Under the pieces are notes generated by a model that saw only the letters and a program-made list of their open reading frames with translations, did not search any database and was not told where the DNA came from. 64,000 bases of DNA from contig NZ_FZNT01000008.1 of the NCBI RefSeq assembly GCF_900188235.1, forward strand, positions 184,122 to 248,121. The letters are read 5' to 3'. This document shows positions 35,307-45,005 of this stretch, in pieces (the stretch's first letter is position 1; the number at the start of each line of letters is the position of its first letter). The position numbers and the translations under genes were made by a program. This DNA is from Lutibacter agarilyticus. Lineage in GTDB: Bacteria > Bacteroidota > Bacteroidia > Flavobacteriales > Flavobacteriaceae.

Positions 35307-37559
35307 ATGATTAAAACCTACAAAATTTCTATTTCCGGACAAGTACAAGGCGTAGGTTTTCGTCCGTACGTGTATAATTTAGCACATCAATTTTTAATAA
35401 AAGGCACGGTTTCAAACAATGAAGTTGGAGTAATTATATTTATTTCTGGAGAAAAAAGTAATAGTGAAAATTTTTATCAAAAATTAATCAGTTTTCCACC
35501 GCCCGTTTCTAAAATTCAGCAAAGCTCTATTAAAGAAATTGAAGTAATTTATTTTAATGATTTTAAAATTATTCCTTCAGAAAAAGGTGGGCAATTAAAT
35601 TTACCATTAACCCCTGATTTTGCCATTTGCGACACTTGTAAAACAGAAATTAAAAACCCTAAAAATACACGCTACAACTACCCTTTTACAACTTGCGTAA
35701 ATTGTGGCCCACGTTGGGCAATTACGCAAACTTTTCCTTTTGAAAGAAACAACACTAGTATTCATAAATTTACAATGTGTAAACCGTGTTTAGAAGAATA
35801 TACAAATCCTTCAAACAGACGCTTTCATTCGCAAACAAACACTTGTAAAACCTGCGGAATTGATTTATTTTTAATCGATTCCGAAGGAAAAACTATTGAA
35901 ACTTCAAGTGAAAATTTATTCAAAAAAACAGCAAAATTACTTTTAGAAGGAAAAATTATAGCCATCAAAAATACAAGTGGATATTTGTTGTGTTGCAATG
36001 CTGAAAACAGTGAAGTTATTCAACAACTTCGAACTAAAAAAAACCGACTAAACAAACCATTTGCCGTTTTATTTCCGTCACTAAAACATCTTGAAAATGA
36101 AATTGAATTGAATCAACAACAAATAGGTTCATTAACTTCTTCTGAAAGTCCTATCAATATAATTTCTACAAAAAATTACATCGGAAATTTAGCTTTAAAT
36201 AAAATTGCGCCAAGGTTAAATCAGTTAGGTGTGCTATTACCTTATACCGGAATTTTACAATTAATAGCCAACCAATTAAGCTTCCCTATTGTGGCTACAA
36301 GCGGAAATATTCACGGTTCTCCAATTATTAGTAAAAATAATGAAGCCCTTGAAAAATTACAGCATGTGGCAGATTATTTTTTACAACACAACTTAACAAT
36401 TGAACATCCGCAAGATGATTCGGTAGTAAAATTCAGTAAAAAGTTTCAGCAAAAAATATTGTTTAGAAGATCACGCGGATATGCTCCCAATTATTTAAAT
36501 ATAAAAATTAATTCTGAAGAAAAAATACTCGCAATGGGTGCACATTTAAAAAGCACCATTGCTTTTTACCCGAATGAAAATTTATATGTGAGTCAGTATT
36601 TAGGAAACCTCGATAATTACGATGTTTACAACCAGTTTTGTAAAACTTCTGAAAATTTTATCCAACTTTTTGAACAGCAGCCGCAAGTTATTTTGGTAGA
36701 TAAACACCCTTTGTACCAAAGTACACAATACGGAAAAGAATTGGCTGTAAAATACCATTCAAAATTGATAGCAATTCAGCACCACAAAGCGCATTTTACA
36801 GCAATTTTAGGTGAATATAATTTGTTTGAAGAACAAGTACTAGGGGTTGTTTTTGACGGAACAGGTTATGGCGATGACACTCATATTTGGGGCGGAGAAT
36901 TTTTTAGCTACGAAAACAAATCCATAAAACGAATTGGTTATTTGGAAAATTTTGATTGGTTGTTAGGCGATAAAATGGCGAAAGAACCTCGTATTTCTTT
37001 GTTTGCTTTGGCTTCTGAAGAAATGAAACCCATTTTAGAAGAAAAATTTTCGCCTTCTGAACTAAAAAACTATGCTTATTTAAAAAGTAAAAACAAACTA
37101 AAAACTTCTTCTGTCGGACGCTTATTTGATGCAGTAGCTTCGTTACTAAATATTACAGATATTAATTCTTATGAAGGAGAAGCAGCCATTTTGTTAGAGA
37201 ATTCTATTTTAGGTTATAATTTAAAAGATTGTACACTTTATTGTGAGGTTACTTCAGAAGGCTTTTCGGGAAAAGAAATTTTGAAAAATTGCTATAAGGA
37301 TCTTCAACATGGAATTTCAAAAGAAGACATTATATATAACTTTTTATTCACCTTGGCTTCAACTATTTTAAAATTTGCTACCGAAAAAGGATTTCAAAAA
37401 ATAGCATTTAGCGGTGGAGTTTTTCAAAACACAACATTGGTTGACATGCTTATTGAATTAGCGCCTAAAGAAATAAAATTGTACTTTCATAAAGAATTAT
37501 CACCCAACGATGAGAATATTTCTTTTGGGCAAATAATGTATTATTTGAATATAAAATGA
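35307..37559 (+). CDS. hypF: Carbamoyltransferase HypF
   Basis: Makes the cyanide ligands of the Ni-Fe site from carbamoyl phosphate with HypE. It has 750 residues, the usual length. Domains in order are acylphosphatase (SGQVQGVGFRPYVYNLA, ~5-90), two zinc fingers (C-x2-C pairs, ~105-185), a YrdC-like ATP-binding domain (~200-390) and a Kae1-like carbamoyltransferase domain (~400-750, with HHKAHF and FSGGVFQN). It starts 31 bp after the protease gene. Confidence 0.95.
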   Translation: MIKTYKISISGQVQGVGFRPYVYNLAHQFLIKGTVSNNEVGVIIFISGEKSNSENFYQKLISFPPPVSKIQQSSIKEIEVIYFNDFKIIPSEKGGQLNLPLTPDFAICDTCKTEIKNPKNTRYNYPFTTCVNCGPRWAITQTFPFERNNTSIHKFTMCKPCLEEYTNPSNRRFHSQTNTCKTCGIDLFLIDSEGKTIETSSENLFKKTAKLLLEGKIIAIKNTSGYLLCCNAENSEVIQQLRTKKNRLNKPFAVLFPSLKHLENEIELNQQQIGSLTSSESPINIISTKNYIGNLALNKIAPRLNQLGVLLPYTGILQLIANQLSFPIVATSGNIHGSPIISKNNEALEKLQHVADYFLQHNLTIEHPQDDSVVKFSKKFQQKILFRRSRGYAPNYLNIKINSEEKILAMGAHLKSTIAFYPNENLYVSQYLGNLDNYDVYNQFCKTSENFIQLFEQQPQVILVDKHPLYQSTQYGKELAVKYHSKLIAIQHHKAHFTAILGEYNLFEEQVLGVVFDGTGYGDDTHIWGGEFFSYENKSIKRIGYLENFDWLLGDKMAKEPRISLFALASEEMKPILEEKFSPSELKNYAYLKSKNKLKTSSVGRLFDAVASLLNITDINSYEGEAAILLENSILGYNLKDCTLYCEVTSEGFSGKEILKNCYKDLQHGISKEDIIYNFLFTLASTILKFATEKGFQKIAFSGGVFQNTTLVDMLIELAPKEIKLYFHKELSPNDENISFGQIMYYLNIK

Positions 37560-37585
37560 TAAAGGAAACTAAAAATTAGAGTCTT

Positions 37586-37664
37586 CGTCAACCTGAACTT
37601 GTTTCAGGTTCTCACAATTCTTGTAATTGGTTTGATGAGATTCTGAAATAAATTCAGAATGACG
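37586..37664. repeat. Paired inverted REP-like element between hypF and hypD
   Basis: Two ~29-bp units in opposite orientation, each a small hairpin: CCTGAACTTGTTTCAGG (37592-37608) and TTCTGAAATAAATTCAGAA (37641-37659). They are bordered by CGTCA/TGACG and CTCA/TGAG. The unit occurs again at 39891-39919. Confidence 0.7.
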
Positions 37665-37682
37665 ATTATAAATAAATTAAAA

Positions 37683-38774
37683 ATGAAGTATTTAAGCGAA
37701 TATCGAAATTTAGAAGCCACAAAGAAAATCTTAGATGAAATTCATAAAATAACCACACGCGAATGGAACATTATGGAGATTTGCGGCGGACAAACACATA
37801 GCTTGGTTAAAAACGGAATTTTAGAATTACTACCTGAAAAAATAAGGATGATTCACGGCCCTGGCTGCCCAGTTTGCGTAACGCCGTTGAGTTTAATTGA
37901 CAAAGCAATTGAATTGTTAAAACAAGGTGTAATTGTATGTTCGTTCGGAGATATGATTCGAGTTCCAGGAAGTAAAAAAAGCTTGTTAGAAGCCAAAGCT
38001 TTGGGTGGCGATTTACGTATTTTATACTCGCCTATTGAAGCTGTTTCCATTGCAAAAGAAAATCCAGATAAAGAAGTGGTGTTTTTTGCCGTTGGGTTTG
38101 AAACTACTGCGCCTGCAAATGCATTGTCTGTTTTACATGCTGAAAAAGAGGAGCTTTTAAACTATTCTATTTTAGCTTCTCATGTATTGGTTCCCCCGGC
38201 GATGGAGGCTATTTTAGATGATAAATTTTGTACTATTGATGCTTTTTTAGCTGCAGGTCATGTGTGTGCTATTATGGGAATTCAAGAATATTATCCCTTA
38301 GTAGAAAAATTCAAACTACCCATTGTGGTTACCGGTTTTGAACCGTTAGATTTGGTACAAGGTATTTATATGGCGGTAAAACAATTAGAAGAAGGCAAGC
38401 ATAAATTAGAAAATCAGTACGCACGCATTGTAAAAGAACACGGGAATAAATCGGCTATTGAAGTCATTCAAAAAGTGTTTGAAGTTGGGCAACGTGAATG
38501 GCGAGGTATTGGCGAAATTCCGAACAGCGGCTACATTATCAAAAATGCTTATCAAAAATACGATGCTGAAACAAAATTTAATATTCAGCATATAAAAGTA
38601 CCTGAGAACCAACTATGTATTGCAGGTGAAATTTTACGAGGCATTAAAAAACCAAAGCAATGTAGCGAGTTTGGAAAAACGTGTAAACCTGCAAATCCGT
38701 TGGGTGCTCCAATGGTTTCTTCGGAAGGTGCTTGCGCTGCATATTATCATTTTTCAACTAATTTAATTGATTAA
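37683..38774 (+). CDS. hypD: Hydrogenase Fe-site assembly protein HypD
   Basis: Fe-S protein that, with HypC, holds the iron while cyanide and CO are attached. The 363 residues contain MEICGGQTHSLV with the iron-binding Cys, GPGCPVCVTP, GFEPLDLVQGIY and a C-terminal cluster region (GKTCKPANPLGAPMVSSEGAC). I start it at the ATG at 37683 (MKYLSEYRN), because the eight upstream codons fall in the REP-like repeat. Confidence 0.94.
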   Translation: MKYLSEYRNLEATKKILDEIHKITTREWNIMEICGGQTHSLVKNGILELLPEKIRMIHGPGCPVCVTPLSLIDKAIELLKQGVIVCSFGDMIRVPGSKKSLLEAKALGGDLRILYSPIEAVSIAKENPDKEVVFFAVGFETTAPANALSVLHAEKEELLNYSILASHVLVPPAMEAILDDKFCTIDAFLAAGHVCAIMGIQEYYPLVEKFKLPIVVTGFEPLDLVQGIYMAVKQLEEGKHKLENQYARIVKEHGNKSAIEVIQKVFEVGQREWRGIGEIPNSGYIIKNAYQKYDAETKFNIQHIKVPENQLCIAGEILRGIKKPKQCSEFGKTCKPANPLGAPMVSSEGACAAYYHFSTNLID

Positions 38775-38776
38775 AA

Positions 38777-39802
38777 ATGGACATTGAAAACATAGGGTTT
38801 GAAACCATAAATTTGGGTCACGGAAGTGGTGGTGAGTTAACAAGAGATTTATTAGATAAAATCATTTTTAAAACATTTAGCAACCCGTATTTAGATCAAA
38901 AACACGACGGATCTATTGTTAAAATTGAAGGTGAAATAGCTATTTCAACCGATAGTTTTGTAATTACTCCCATTTTTTTTAAAGGGGGAAATATTGGTGA
39001 ATTGGCAGTGTACGGAACCGTTAATGATGTTGCCATGTGCGGCGCCATTCCAAAATATTTATCCTTGGCTTTTATTATTGAAGAAGGCTTAAAAGTATCA
39101 GAATTTATTACGGTTGTACAATCCATAAAAAAAGCAGCAGACGAAAGTGGCGTTTTAATAATTACTGGCGACACCAAAGTTGTTGAGCGCGGAAAAGGCG
39201 ATAAAATATTTATTAACACCACAGGTTTTGGAACAATGCATCCGAAGGCAAATATCTCCGTACATAACATAAAAGAGGGAGATAAAATTTTAGTAAACGG
39301 ATTTATTGCGCAACACGGAATGGCCATTATGAGTGAGCGCGAAGGCTTGGAATTTGAATCTACCATTGAAAGCGACTCTACCAATTTGAACTTTTTAGTA
39401 AACGATTTATTAGATGAATTTGGAGAAAAAATTAAACTCTTTAGAGATCCAACTCGTGGTGGTTTAGGAACAGTTTTACACGAAATTGCCAATGACATTT
39501 CAAAAGGGGTATTTTTAAAAGAAGCATTTATTCCGTTAGAAAAACAAGTTGCAGCAGCCTGCGAAATGTTAGGTTTAGATCCAATGTATGTAGCTAACGA
39601 AGGCGTATTTTTAATGATAGTTGATCCAAGTATTGAAACTGAAGTTTTGGCATTGATGAGGAAACATACAAAAGGAAAAAATGCAGCTCTTGTGGGAGAA
39701 ATTACTAGTGAACATCCAAAGAAAGTAGTAATGGAAAGTTTAATTGGCGGAAAACGAATTGTGAGTCCGCTAGTTGGTGAACAATTGCCTAGGATTTGTT
39801 AG
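38777..39802 (+). CDS. hypE: Carbamoyl dehydratase HypE
   Basis: Dehydrates the carbamoylated C-terminal cysteine to thiocyanate using ATP. It has 341 residues. It ends in P-R-I-C, the invariant tail carrying the carbamoyl group. The N-terminal GHGSGGELTRDLLDKI and the ATP segment DPTRGGLGTVLHEIA are present. It starts 2 bp after hypD and closes the hydrogenase operon. Confidence 0.96.
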   Translation: MDIENIGFETINLGHGSGGELTRDLLDKIIFKTFSNPYLDQKHDGSIVKIEGEIAISTDSFVITPIFFKGGNIGELAVYGTVNDVAMCGAIPKYLSLAFIIEEGLKVSEFITVVQSIKKAADESGVLIITGDTKVVERGKGDKIFINTTGFGTMHPKANISVHNIKEGDKILVNGFIAQHGMAIMSEREGLEFESTIESDSTNLNFLVNDLLDEFGEKIKLFRDPTRGGLGTVLHEIANDISKGVFLKEAFIPLEKQVAAACEMLGLDPMYVANEGVFLMIVDPSIETEVLALMRKHTKGKNAALVGEITSEHPKKVVMESLIGGKRIVSPLVGEQLPRIC

Positions 39803-39856
39803 CGCTTGTCAAACCCATATCGATAAACCACTTTTGGTATGATTCAACCCGTTATG

Positions 39857-39919
39857 GATTCCTGCCTACGCAGGAATGACAGCTTAGTTATGTCATGCTG
39901 AACTTGTTTCAGTAGCTCA
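39857..39919. repeat. Two REP-like hairpins downstream of hypE
   Basis: GATTCCTGCCTACGCAGGAATGAC (39857-39880; the ATTCCTGC family also seen at 4342) is followed by TGTCATGCTGAACTTGTTTCAGTAGCTCA (39891-39919), the family at 37586. Together they fill the gap before the convergent meaB gene and may end transcription. Confidence 0.65.
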
Positions 39920-39984
39920 TCTTACTTCTCAAAAAATTATGCGACCCTGCATCAAGCCAACCTGCCGAGAAGAAAAAACATTAT

Positions 39985-40989
39985 TTAAAACGACCTTTTA
40001 AATTCATCAATCATTAATTGAGCAGCTTTTACAGGAGAAATTTTTGCAGAAACAATGTCCCTTTCTAAAACTGAAAGGTGTTCTTTAATGTTAGCTGAAC
40101 CATAAAAAAGATGCTTCAATTCTTCGTTAATATTATTATACATCCAAGCTATTTGCTGATGATTTCTGTTTTTGAAGAAGTAGCCATTTTGGTCAACAAG
40201 GGATTTAAATTTTGAAACTTCATTCCAAACAGTATCAATTCCAATATTTTTAATTGCTGAAGCCGTACTTACAACGGGGCTCCATCCAGATTCCGACTGC
40301 GGAAAAATATGCAACGCGTTTTGGTATTGCAAACGCGCCATTTCACTCATTCGTACATTGTCACCATCAGCTTTGTTAATCACCACCATATCGGCCATTT
40401 CCATAATCCCCTTCTTAATACCTTGCAATTCATCACCAGCTCCAGAAAGCATTAATAATAAAAAGAAATCAGTCATTCCGTGAACAGCAGTTTCAGATTG
40501 TCCAACACCTACTGTTTCAATTAAAATAATATCGTAGCCACCTGCTTCACAAAGTAACATAGTTTCACCTGTTTTATTGGCAACACCACCTAAAGTATCT
40601 CCTGATGCTGACGGACGAATATAAGCTTCTTGCATGGTAGCCAATTCTTCCATACGAGTTTTATCTCCTAAAATACTTCCTTTTGAACGTTGACTACTAG
40701 GATCAATCGATAAAATTGCAACACGTTTTCCTTGGGTAATTAAATATTTCCCAAAAGATTCAATAAAAGTACTTTTACCTACACCTGGCACACCAGTGAT
40801 TCCGATTCTAATTGATTTTCCAGAATGTGGTAATATTTCCTGAATTATTTCTTTAGCTAATACTTTATCGCTTTCTAAATTACTTTCGATAATAGTAATT
40901 GCTCTAGACAACAGCACTCTATCTCCCTTTAAAATTCCATCAATATACGCTGAAGCTGTTAATCTTCCTTTTGGCTTGTAATTTTTCAT
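39985..40989 (-). CDS. meaB: Methylmalonyl-CoA mutase-associated GTPase MeaB
   Basis: G3E-family GTPase that guards methylmalonyl-CoA mutase and gates its cobalamin cofactor. The 334 residues have P-loop GVPGVGKSTFIE, ILSIDPSSQRSKGSILGD, IIETVGVGQSE and the NKAD specificity motif. A helical C-terminal dimer arm follows. The mutase itself is not in the window. Confidence 0.92.
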   Translation of the reverse strand: MKNYKPKGRLTASAYIDGILKGDRVLLSRAITIIESNLESDKVLAKEIIQEILPHSGKSIRIGITGVPGVGKSTFIESFGKYLITQGKRVAILSIDPSSQRSKGSILGDKTRMEELATMQEAYIRPSASGDTLGGVANKTGETMLLCEAGGYDIILIETVGVGQSETAVHGMTDFFLLLMLSGAGDELQGIKKGIMEMADMVVINKADGDNVRMSEMARLQYQNALHIFPQSESGWSPVVSTASAIKNIGIDTVWNEVSKFKSLVDQNGYFFKNRNHQQIAWMYNNINEELKHLFYGSANIKEHLSVLERDIVSAKISPVKAAQLMIDEFKRSF

Positions 40990-41120
40990 TAATTCTAGGT
41001 GTATTCACCAATTTTTTAAATCGGCTTTTTTATACTTTTTACGAATGGCAAAGATAAACATATTCGTAAAAAGCATCATGAATTTCGGTATTTTCTTTAT
41101 TGAAGTTAACTTGAAACTAT

Positions 41121-41834
41121 TTATTTTCTATCTCCAAAAATTCTTAATAAAAATAAAAATAGATTGATAAAATCTAAGTATAAAGTTAAAGCTCCTAAAA
41201 TGGCACTTTTCTCCATACTCTCTTCATTATGAAAACCATTCATTGCAATTCTTTTCAATTTTTGAGTGTCATACGCCGTTAACGCTACAAAAATAAGCAC
41301 CCCTAAATAAGAAATAACTAACGACATTACAGAACTTTGCATAAAAAAATTCACTACAGAGGCAATGATGATTCCTATCAATGCCATAAAAGCAATGTTT
41401 CCTATTTTGGTTAAATCTCTTTTAGTAAAATAACCATACAAGCTCATTGCTCCAAAAGTACCCGCAGTAATTAAAAAGGTTGATGAAATAGAAGCTGAAG
41501 TATAAGCTATAAATATAAATGATAGTGTAAGTCCATTTAATACTGAGTATAATAAAAATAGTAACGTTGCATTCATAGTTGTTAACTTTTGAATGCGAGC
41601 AGAGATGTAACCTACCAGTGCAATTTCAGCAATAATCAATCCAAAAAATAAGATTTTATTTCCAAAAATGGCTTGTAATAGCTGTTCAGATCCCGCAGTA
41701 AAATAGGCTGCCAAACCTGTAAATAATAAGGCAATAGCCATCCAATTATATACTTTTGTTAGGTAAACGGATATACTATGACTAGCATCTAATTGTTTTT
41801 GACTAAAGTTAGAATTCGAAAAATTATTTTCCAT
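41121..41834 (-). CDS. Bax inhibitor-1/YccA family membrane protein
   Basis: A 237-residue protein with seven membrane segments and a charged N-terminal tail. The family shows AxTAYDTQKLK near the end (here ALTAYDTQKLK), and the C-terminal TLYLDFINLFLFLLRIFG is characteristic. Family members are pH-gated calcium leak channels in some bacteria; the role here is unknown. It is monocistronic, with a -7-like TATTTTTG at 41867-41860 on the minus strand. Confidence 0.9.
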   Translation of the reverse strand: MENNFSNSNFSQKQLDASHSISVYLTKVYNWMAIALLFTGLAAYFTAGSEQLLQAIFGNKILFFGLIIAEIALVGYISARIQKLTTMNATLLFLLYSVLNGLTLSFIFIAYTSASISSTFLITAGTFGAMSLYGYFTKRDLTKIGNIAFMALIGIIIASVVNFFMQSSVMSLVISYLGVLIFVALTAYDTQKLKRIAMNGFHNEESMEKSAILGALTLYLDFINLFLFLLRIFGDRK

Positions 41835-42103
41835 GTTGAATTTATTTTTGTGTTTCTAACAAAAATAGAATTCTAAAATCATTTAAAAGTATTTTTTATG
41901 AAAAAGTATATTATTCTAAAACAATAATTATGACTTATTTAACAAATGGCATAGTGTAACAGCTATTTTCTACGGGTAACAAAAGTAGCACGACTTATTC
42001 ATTTTCAAGCTTTATTTTTGCAATTCAACTATTGGCATTTAAAAATACTGTAAGTAATTGTATTTACACACGTCAAAAGCAGCAATGTAAAACGATAAAA
42101 ATT

Positions 42104-42718
42104 ATGGAAAACAAATTAATTTCAACTAGTATCAATAAAGCAGTATCCTATTCAACCTATAGAACTTTAATAAAAGGCTTATTAGTTGAAGGAAAATCTA
42201 CTGGAAATGAGCAATCGGAAGCGCTATTAAATTACAGCACTTTAAATGACAAGCGAATGGATCGATTGGATAAAACATTGAAAATTTCAGCAGAAACTAC
42301 CAATGCTTTAAACCAATTAAACGACAACTTTACTTTGTTAGTACTCGCTGAAGGTTGGTGTGGAGATGCTGCTCAAATACTACCTGTACTAAATAAAATA
42401 GCTGAATCTTCTTCAAAAATTGAAATGAAAATTGTTTGTAGAGATGAAAATGAGGCTTTAATGAATGAATTTTTAACCAATGGCGGAAAAGCAATTCCGA
42501 AGGTTATTTTAGTTAACCATAAAAATGAAGTGTTGGATTCTTGGGGGCCAAGACCATCAATAGCAACTGCTATGGTAAATAACTATAAAGCTGCAAATGG
42601 CGGTTTAGATGCTGAATTTAAAAAAGAGTTACAAATTTGGTACAACAAAGATAAAGGAAATAATATTCAACAAGATATCCTTCAATTATTAGTAGGTTCA
42701 GAAGTTGAAGTGAGCTAA
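42104..42718 (+). CDS. Thioredoxin-family protein, single active-site Cys
   Basis: A 204-residue cytosolic protein. A thioredoxin fold covers ~75-170. The active site reads E-G-W-C-G-D-A, keeping only the first cysteine, and KAIPKVILVN holds the cis-Pro. It resembles the Thioredoxin_9 group common in Flavobacteria. I start it at the ATG at 42104; a longer non-ATG start upstream is less likely. Confidence 0.8.
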   Translation: MENKLISTSINKAVSYSTYRTLIKGLLVEGKSTGNEQSEALLNYSTLNDKRMDRLDKTLKISAETTNALNQLNDNFTLLVLAEGWCGDAAQILPVLNKIAESSSKIEMKIVCRDENEALMNEFLTNGGKAIPKVILVNHKNEVLDSWGPRPSIATAMVNNYKAANGGLDAEFKKELQIWYNKDKGNNIQQDILQLLVGSEVEVS

Positions 42719-42751
42719 TTTAAACTACCTTTGTTTTTTTAACTATAAATA

Positions 42752-43237
42752 ATGATTGTAGATTTTAACACGATTCCAAACTGGTGTAAACTGTGGGTTT
42801 TTCCTTCAAGTCGAAAATTTTATCCTCAAGAAATTGAAGAACTAAAACAACGCATTGAAGCATTTTTAACGAGTTGGACCAATGAAGGTAATCCGTTAGA
42901 ATGCTCCTACAGTTTAAGGTATGATCGTTTTATTGTAATTACTGTAAACAATGCTGAAATTAGTTTAACCCTAAAAGCTCATGACGATTTAACGGCATTT
43001 ATTTTAGGTTTAGAAGCAAACTATGACATTGTATTGCTTGATAAAATTAATGTTTGTTACAAACAAGGTGAATTTGTACAATACAAAGATTTAATAGCGT
43101 TTAAAAAAATGATGAAAAACAATGGTGTTTCTAAAAAAACTATTGTTTTTGACAATATGATTACTACCAAAGAAGAACTTGAGAATGATTGGGAAATAAA
43201 TATTATGGATAGTTGGTTGGGTAGGTTTTTAAAATAG
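42752..43237 (+). CDS. Conserved flavobacterial protein, often mislabelled ABC transporter ATPase
   Basis: A 161-residue protein beginning MIVDFNTIPNWCKLWVFPSSRKF, which matches a Bacteroidota family usually labelled ABC transporter ATPase. No Walker A, Walker B or signature motif is present, so that label is not supported. It has an alpha/beta make-up without signal or membrane segments. It lies 33 bp after the thioredoxin-like gene. Confidence 0.7.
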   Translation: MIVDFNTIPNWCKLWVFPSSRKFYPQEIEELKQRIEAFLTSWTNEGNPLECSYSLRYDRFIVITVNNAEISLTLKAHDDLTAFILGLEANYDIVLLDKINVCYKQGEFVQYKDLIAFKKMMKNNGVSKKTIVFDNMITTKEELENDWEINIMDSWLGRFLK

Positions 43238-43248
43238 CACTAAGAAAT

Positions 43249-43941
43249 TTAACTTAAATTATCTTCAATAAACGCTAGTGGTTCTTTGGCATTATCAACG
43301 CTAAAGTTTCCAATTTTTGTTCTACGCAATTTTGATAAATGACCGCCAGAATTTAGCGCATTCCCAAAGTCATATGCCAATGAACGAATGTAAGTTCCTT
43401 TGCTACAAACAACTCTAAACTGTACTTTTGGCAAGTCAATATTGGTTATTTCAAAAGTTTCAATGTTTATTTTCCGAGCTTTAATTTCTGTAGTTTCACC
43501 TGCTCTTGCCAATTCATACAAACGCTTTCCCTCTTTTTTAATTGCAGAAAAAATTGGTGGTTTTTGATCTATTTCACCTACAAATTGCTTTGTGGTTTCA
43601 TAAATCAATGCTTCAGTAATATGTTCGGTTGAAAAAGTTTCATTCACCTCGGTTTCTAAATCGTAGCTTGGTGTAGTTGCTCCTAAGGTAATTTCGCCAG
43701 TATACTCTTTAATTTGCCCTTGATATTCATCTATCTTTTTAGTGAATTTACCAGTACACAAAATTAACAAACCTGTTGCCAACGGATCTAAAGTACCTGC
43801 ATGACCTACTTTAATTTTCTTAATTCCATATTTTTGTCGAATGTGCCAACGAATTTTATTTACCACTTGAAATGAAGTCCATTTCAAAGGTTTATCAATT
43901 AATAAAACTTGTCCTTCTTTGTAATCTTCTAAAGTGAGCAT
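43249..43941 (-). CDS. truB: tRNA pseudouridine(55) synthase
   Basis: Makes pseudouridine 55 in the T-loop of tRNAs. It has 230 residues. The catalytic Asp lies in KVGHAGTLDPLATGLLILC, and the other core motifs are IDKPLKWTSFQVV and GTYIRSLAYDFG. It lacks the C-terminal PUA domain of longer homologues, usual in Bacteroidota. Its start overlaps the uppP stop region. Confidence 0.93.
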   Translation of the reverse strand: MLTLEDYKEGQVLLIDKPLKWTSFQVVNKIRWHIRQKYGIKKIKVGHAGTLDPLATGLLILCTGKFTKKIDEYQGQIKEYTGEITLGATTPSYDLETEVNETFSTEHITEALIYETTKQFVGEIDQKPPIFSAIKKEGKRLYELARAGETTEIKARKINIETFEITNIDLPKVQFRVVCSKGTYIRSLAYDFGNALNSGGHLSKLRRTKIGNFSVDNAKEPLAFIEDNLS

Positions 43942-44753
43942 TAAATAACTGATAAAGGGTAAATAAAGTAGTGAATTAGCAATAAGGCAACCCCTAAAAT
44001 AATACGGTAATAACCGAATATTTTAAAGCCTTTTTTACTTAAATAATCTATAAACGATTTAATGGCTATCATTGCAACTATAAACGCAAGAATATTTCCA
44101 ATTATTAAATAGTTTATTTGTTCGCCCGTTAAAACCAAACCATCTCCAAAATAATCATATAGTTTTTTTGCTGTTGCACCAAACATTGTTGGTACTGCTA
44201 AAAAGAACGAAAATTCAGCGGCTGTTTTTCTGTTTAGTTTTTGAGTCATTCCACCAACAATAGTTGAACCACTTCTTGATGTACCAGGAATCATAGCTAT
44301 ACACTGAAAAAAGCCAATTTTAAGTGCTGTTAAATAACTAATTTTAGTATGTGCAGTTGGATTATCCTCATCCAATTCTTCATTAGATTTAAACCAATCA
44401 TCAACTTTCAATAAAATAACACCTCCTATAACCAGTGAAATGGCAACTACTAACGGACTTTCCAATAACTCATCAATAACATCATTCAACAATAAGCCTA
44501 ACACTACTGCAGGAATAAAAGCTACTAATAATTTTAAATAAAAATCGAAGCTTTGAAAAAAACGTTTCCAATACAACACAACTACAGCTAAAATAGCTCC
44601 TAGTTGAATTACAATGGTAAATAATTTTGTAAAATCATCATCAGCAATTTGTAAAAAAGACGATGCTATAATCATATGTCCTGTTGAAGAAACAGGTAAA
44701 TACTCTGTAATTCCTTCAATAATTGCTAAAAGAATGGCTTCAAAATAATTCAT
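43941..44753 (-). CDS. uppP: Undecaprenyl-diphosphate phosphatase
   Basis: Membrane enzyme that recycles the lipid carrier for peptidoglycan synthesis. The 270 residues have about eight membrane segments. The two active-site regions are [17 protein letters not shown] (with the Glu-rich motif and His) and [10 protein letters not shown] (with the catalytic Ser/Arg). It belongs to the typical flavobacterial series ftsX-DUF3098-uppP-truB. Confidence 0.94.
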   Translation of the reverse strand: MNYFEAILLAIIEGITEYLPVSSTGHMIIASSFLQIADDDFTKLFTIVIQLGAILAVVVLYWKRFFQSFDFYLKLLVAFIPAVVLGLLLNDVIDELLESPLVVAISLVIGGVILLKVDDWFKSNEELDEDNPTAHTKISYLTALKIGFFQCIAMIPGTSRSGSTIVGGMTQKLNRKTAAEFSFFLAVPTMFGATAKKLYDYFGDGLVLTGEQINYLIIGNILAFIVAMIAIKSFIDYLSKKGFKIFGYYRIILGVALLLIHYFIYPLSVI

Positions 44754-44755
44754 AC

Positions 44756-45001
44756 TTATTTTTTAGGTTTTGCCATGATGGCGTAAATTTCTATAGCCAA
44801 ACCTATAAGTACAAGAGTTGGAGCCAATCTAATTCTTCTAAAATTATAAATTTCTTCATTAAAAACAGCTGGATCATCACTTCCGCCTCCGGCCATTAAA
44901 ATAAAACCTAAAGCAATTACTGCAATACCAATTAACATGAGCACATAATTCTTTTTACTAAAGAGAAATGTACCTTTATTTTCTTGTTTTTTCTTATTCA
45001 T
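44756..45001 (-). CDS. DUF3098-type small membrane protein
   Basis: An 81-residue protein with two membrane helices ([21 protein letters not shown] and [18 protein letters not shown]) separated by a short loop with [14 protein letters not shown]. This make-up is typical of DUF3098, which in Bacteroidota lies between ftsX and uppP. It is tightly packed with both neighbours (2-4 bp), so a cell-envelope role is likely. Confidence 0.85.
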   Translation of the reverse strand: MNKKKQENKGTFLFSKKNYVLMLIGIAVIALGFILMAGGGSDDPAVFNEEIYNFRRIRLAPTLVLIGLAIEIYAIMAKPKK

Positions 45002-45005
45002 ACTT

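Noticed and set aside
38896..39498. 200-codon antisense frame inside hypE
   Set aside because: Its composition follows the codon structure of hypE on the other strand, and it has no recognisable motif or context.
42752..43237. ABC transporter ATPase label
   Set aside because: No P-loop, Walker B or signature motif is present in the 161 residues.
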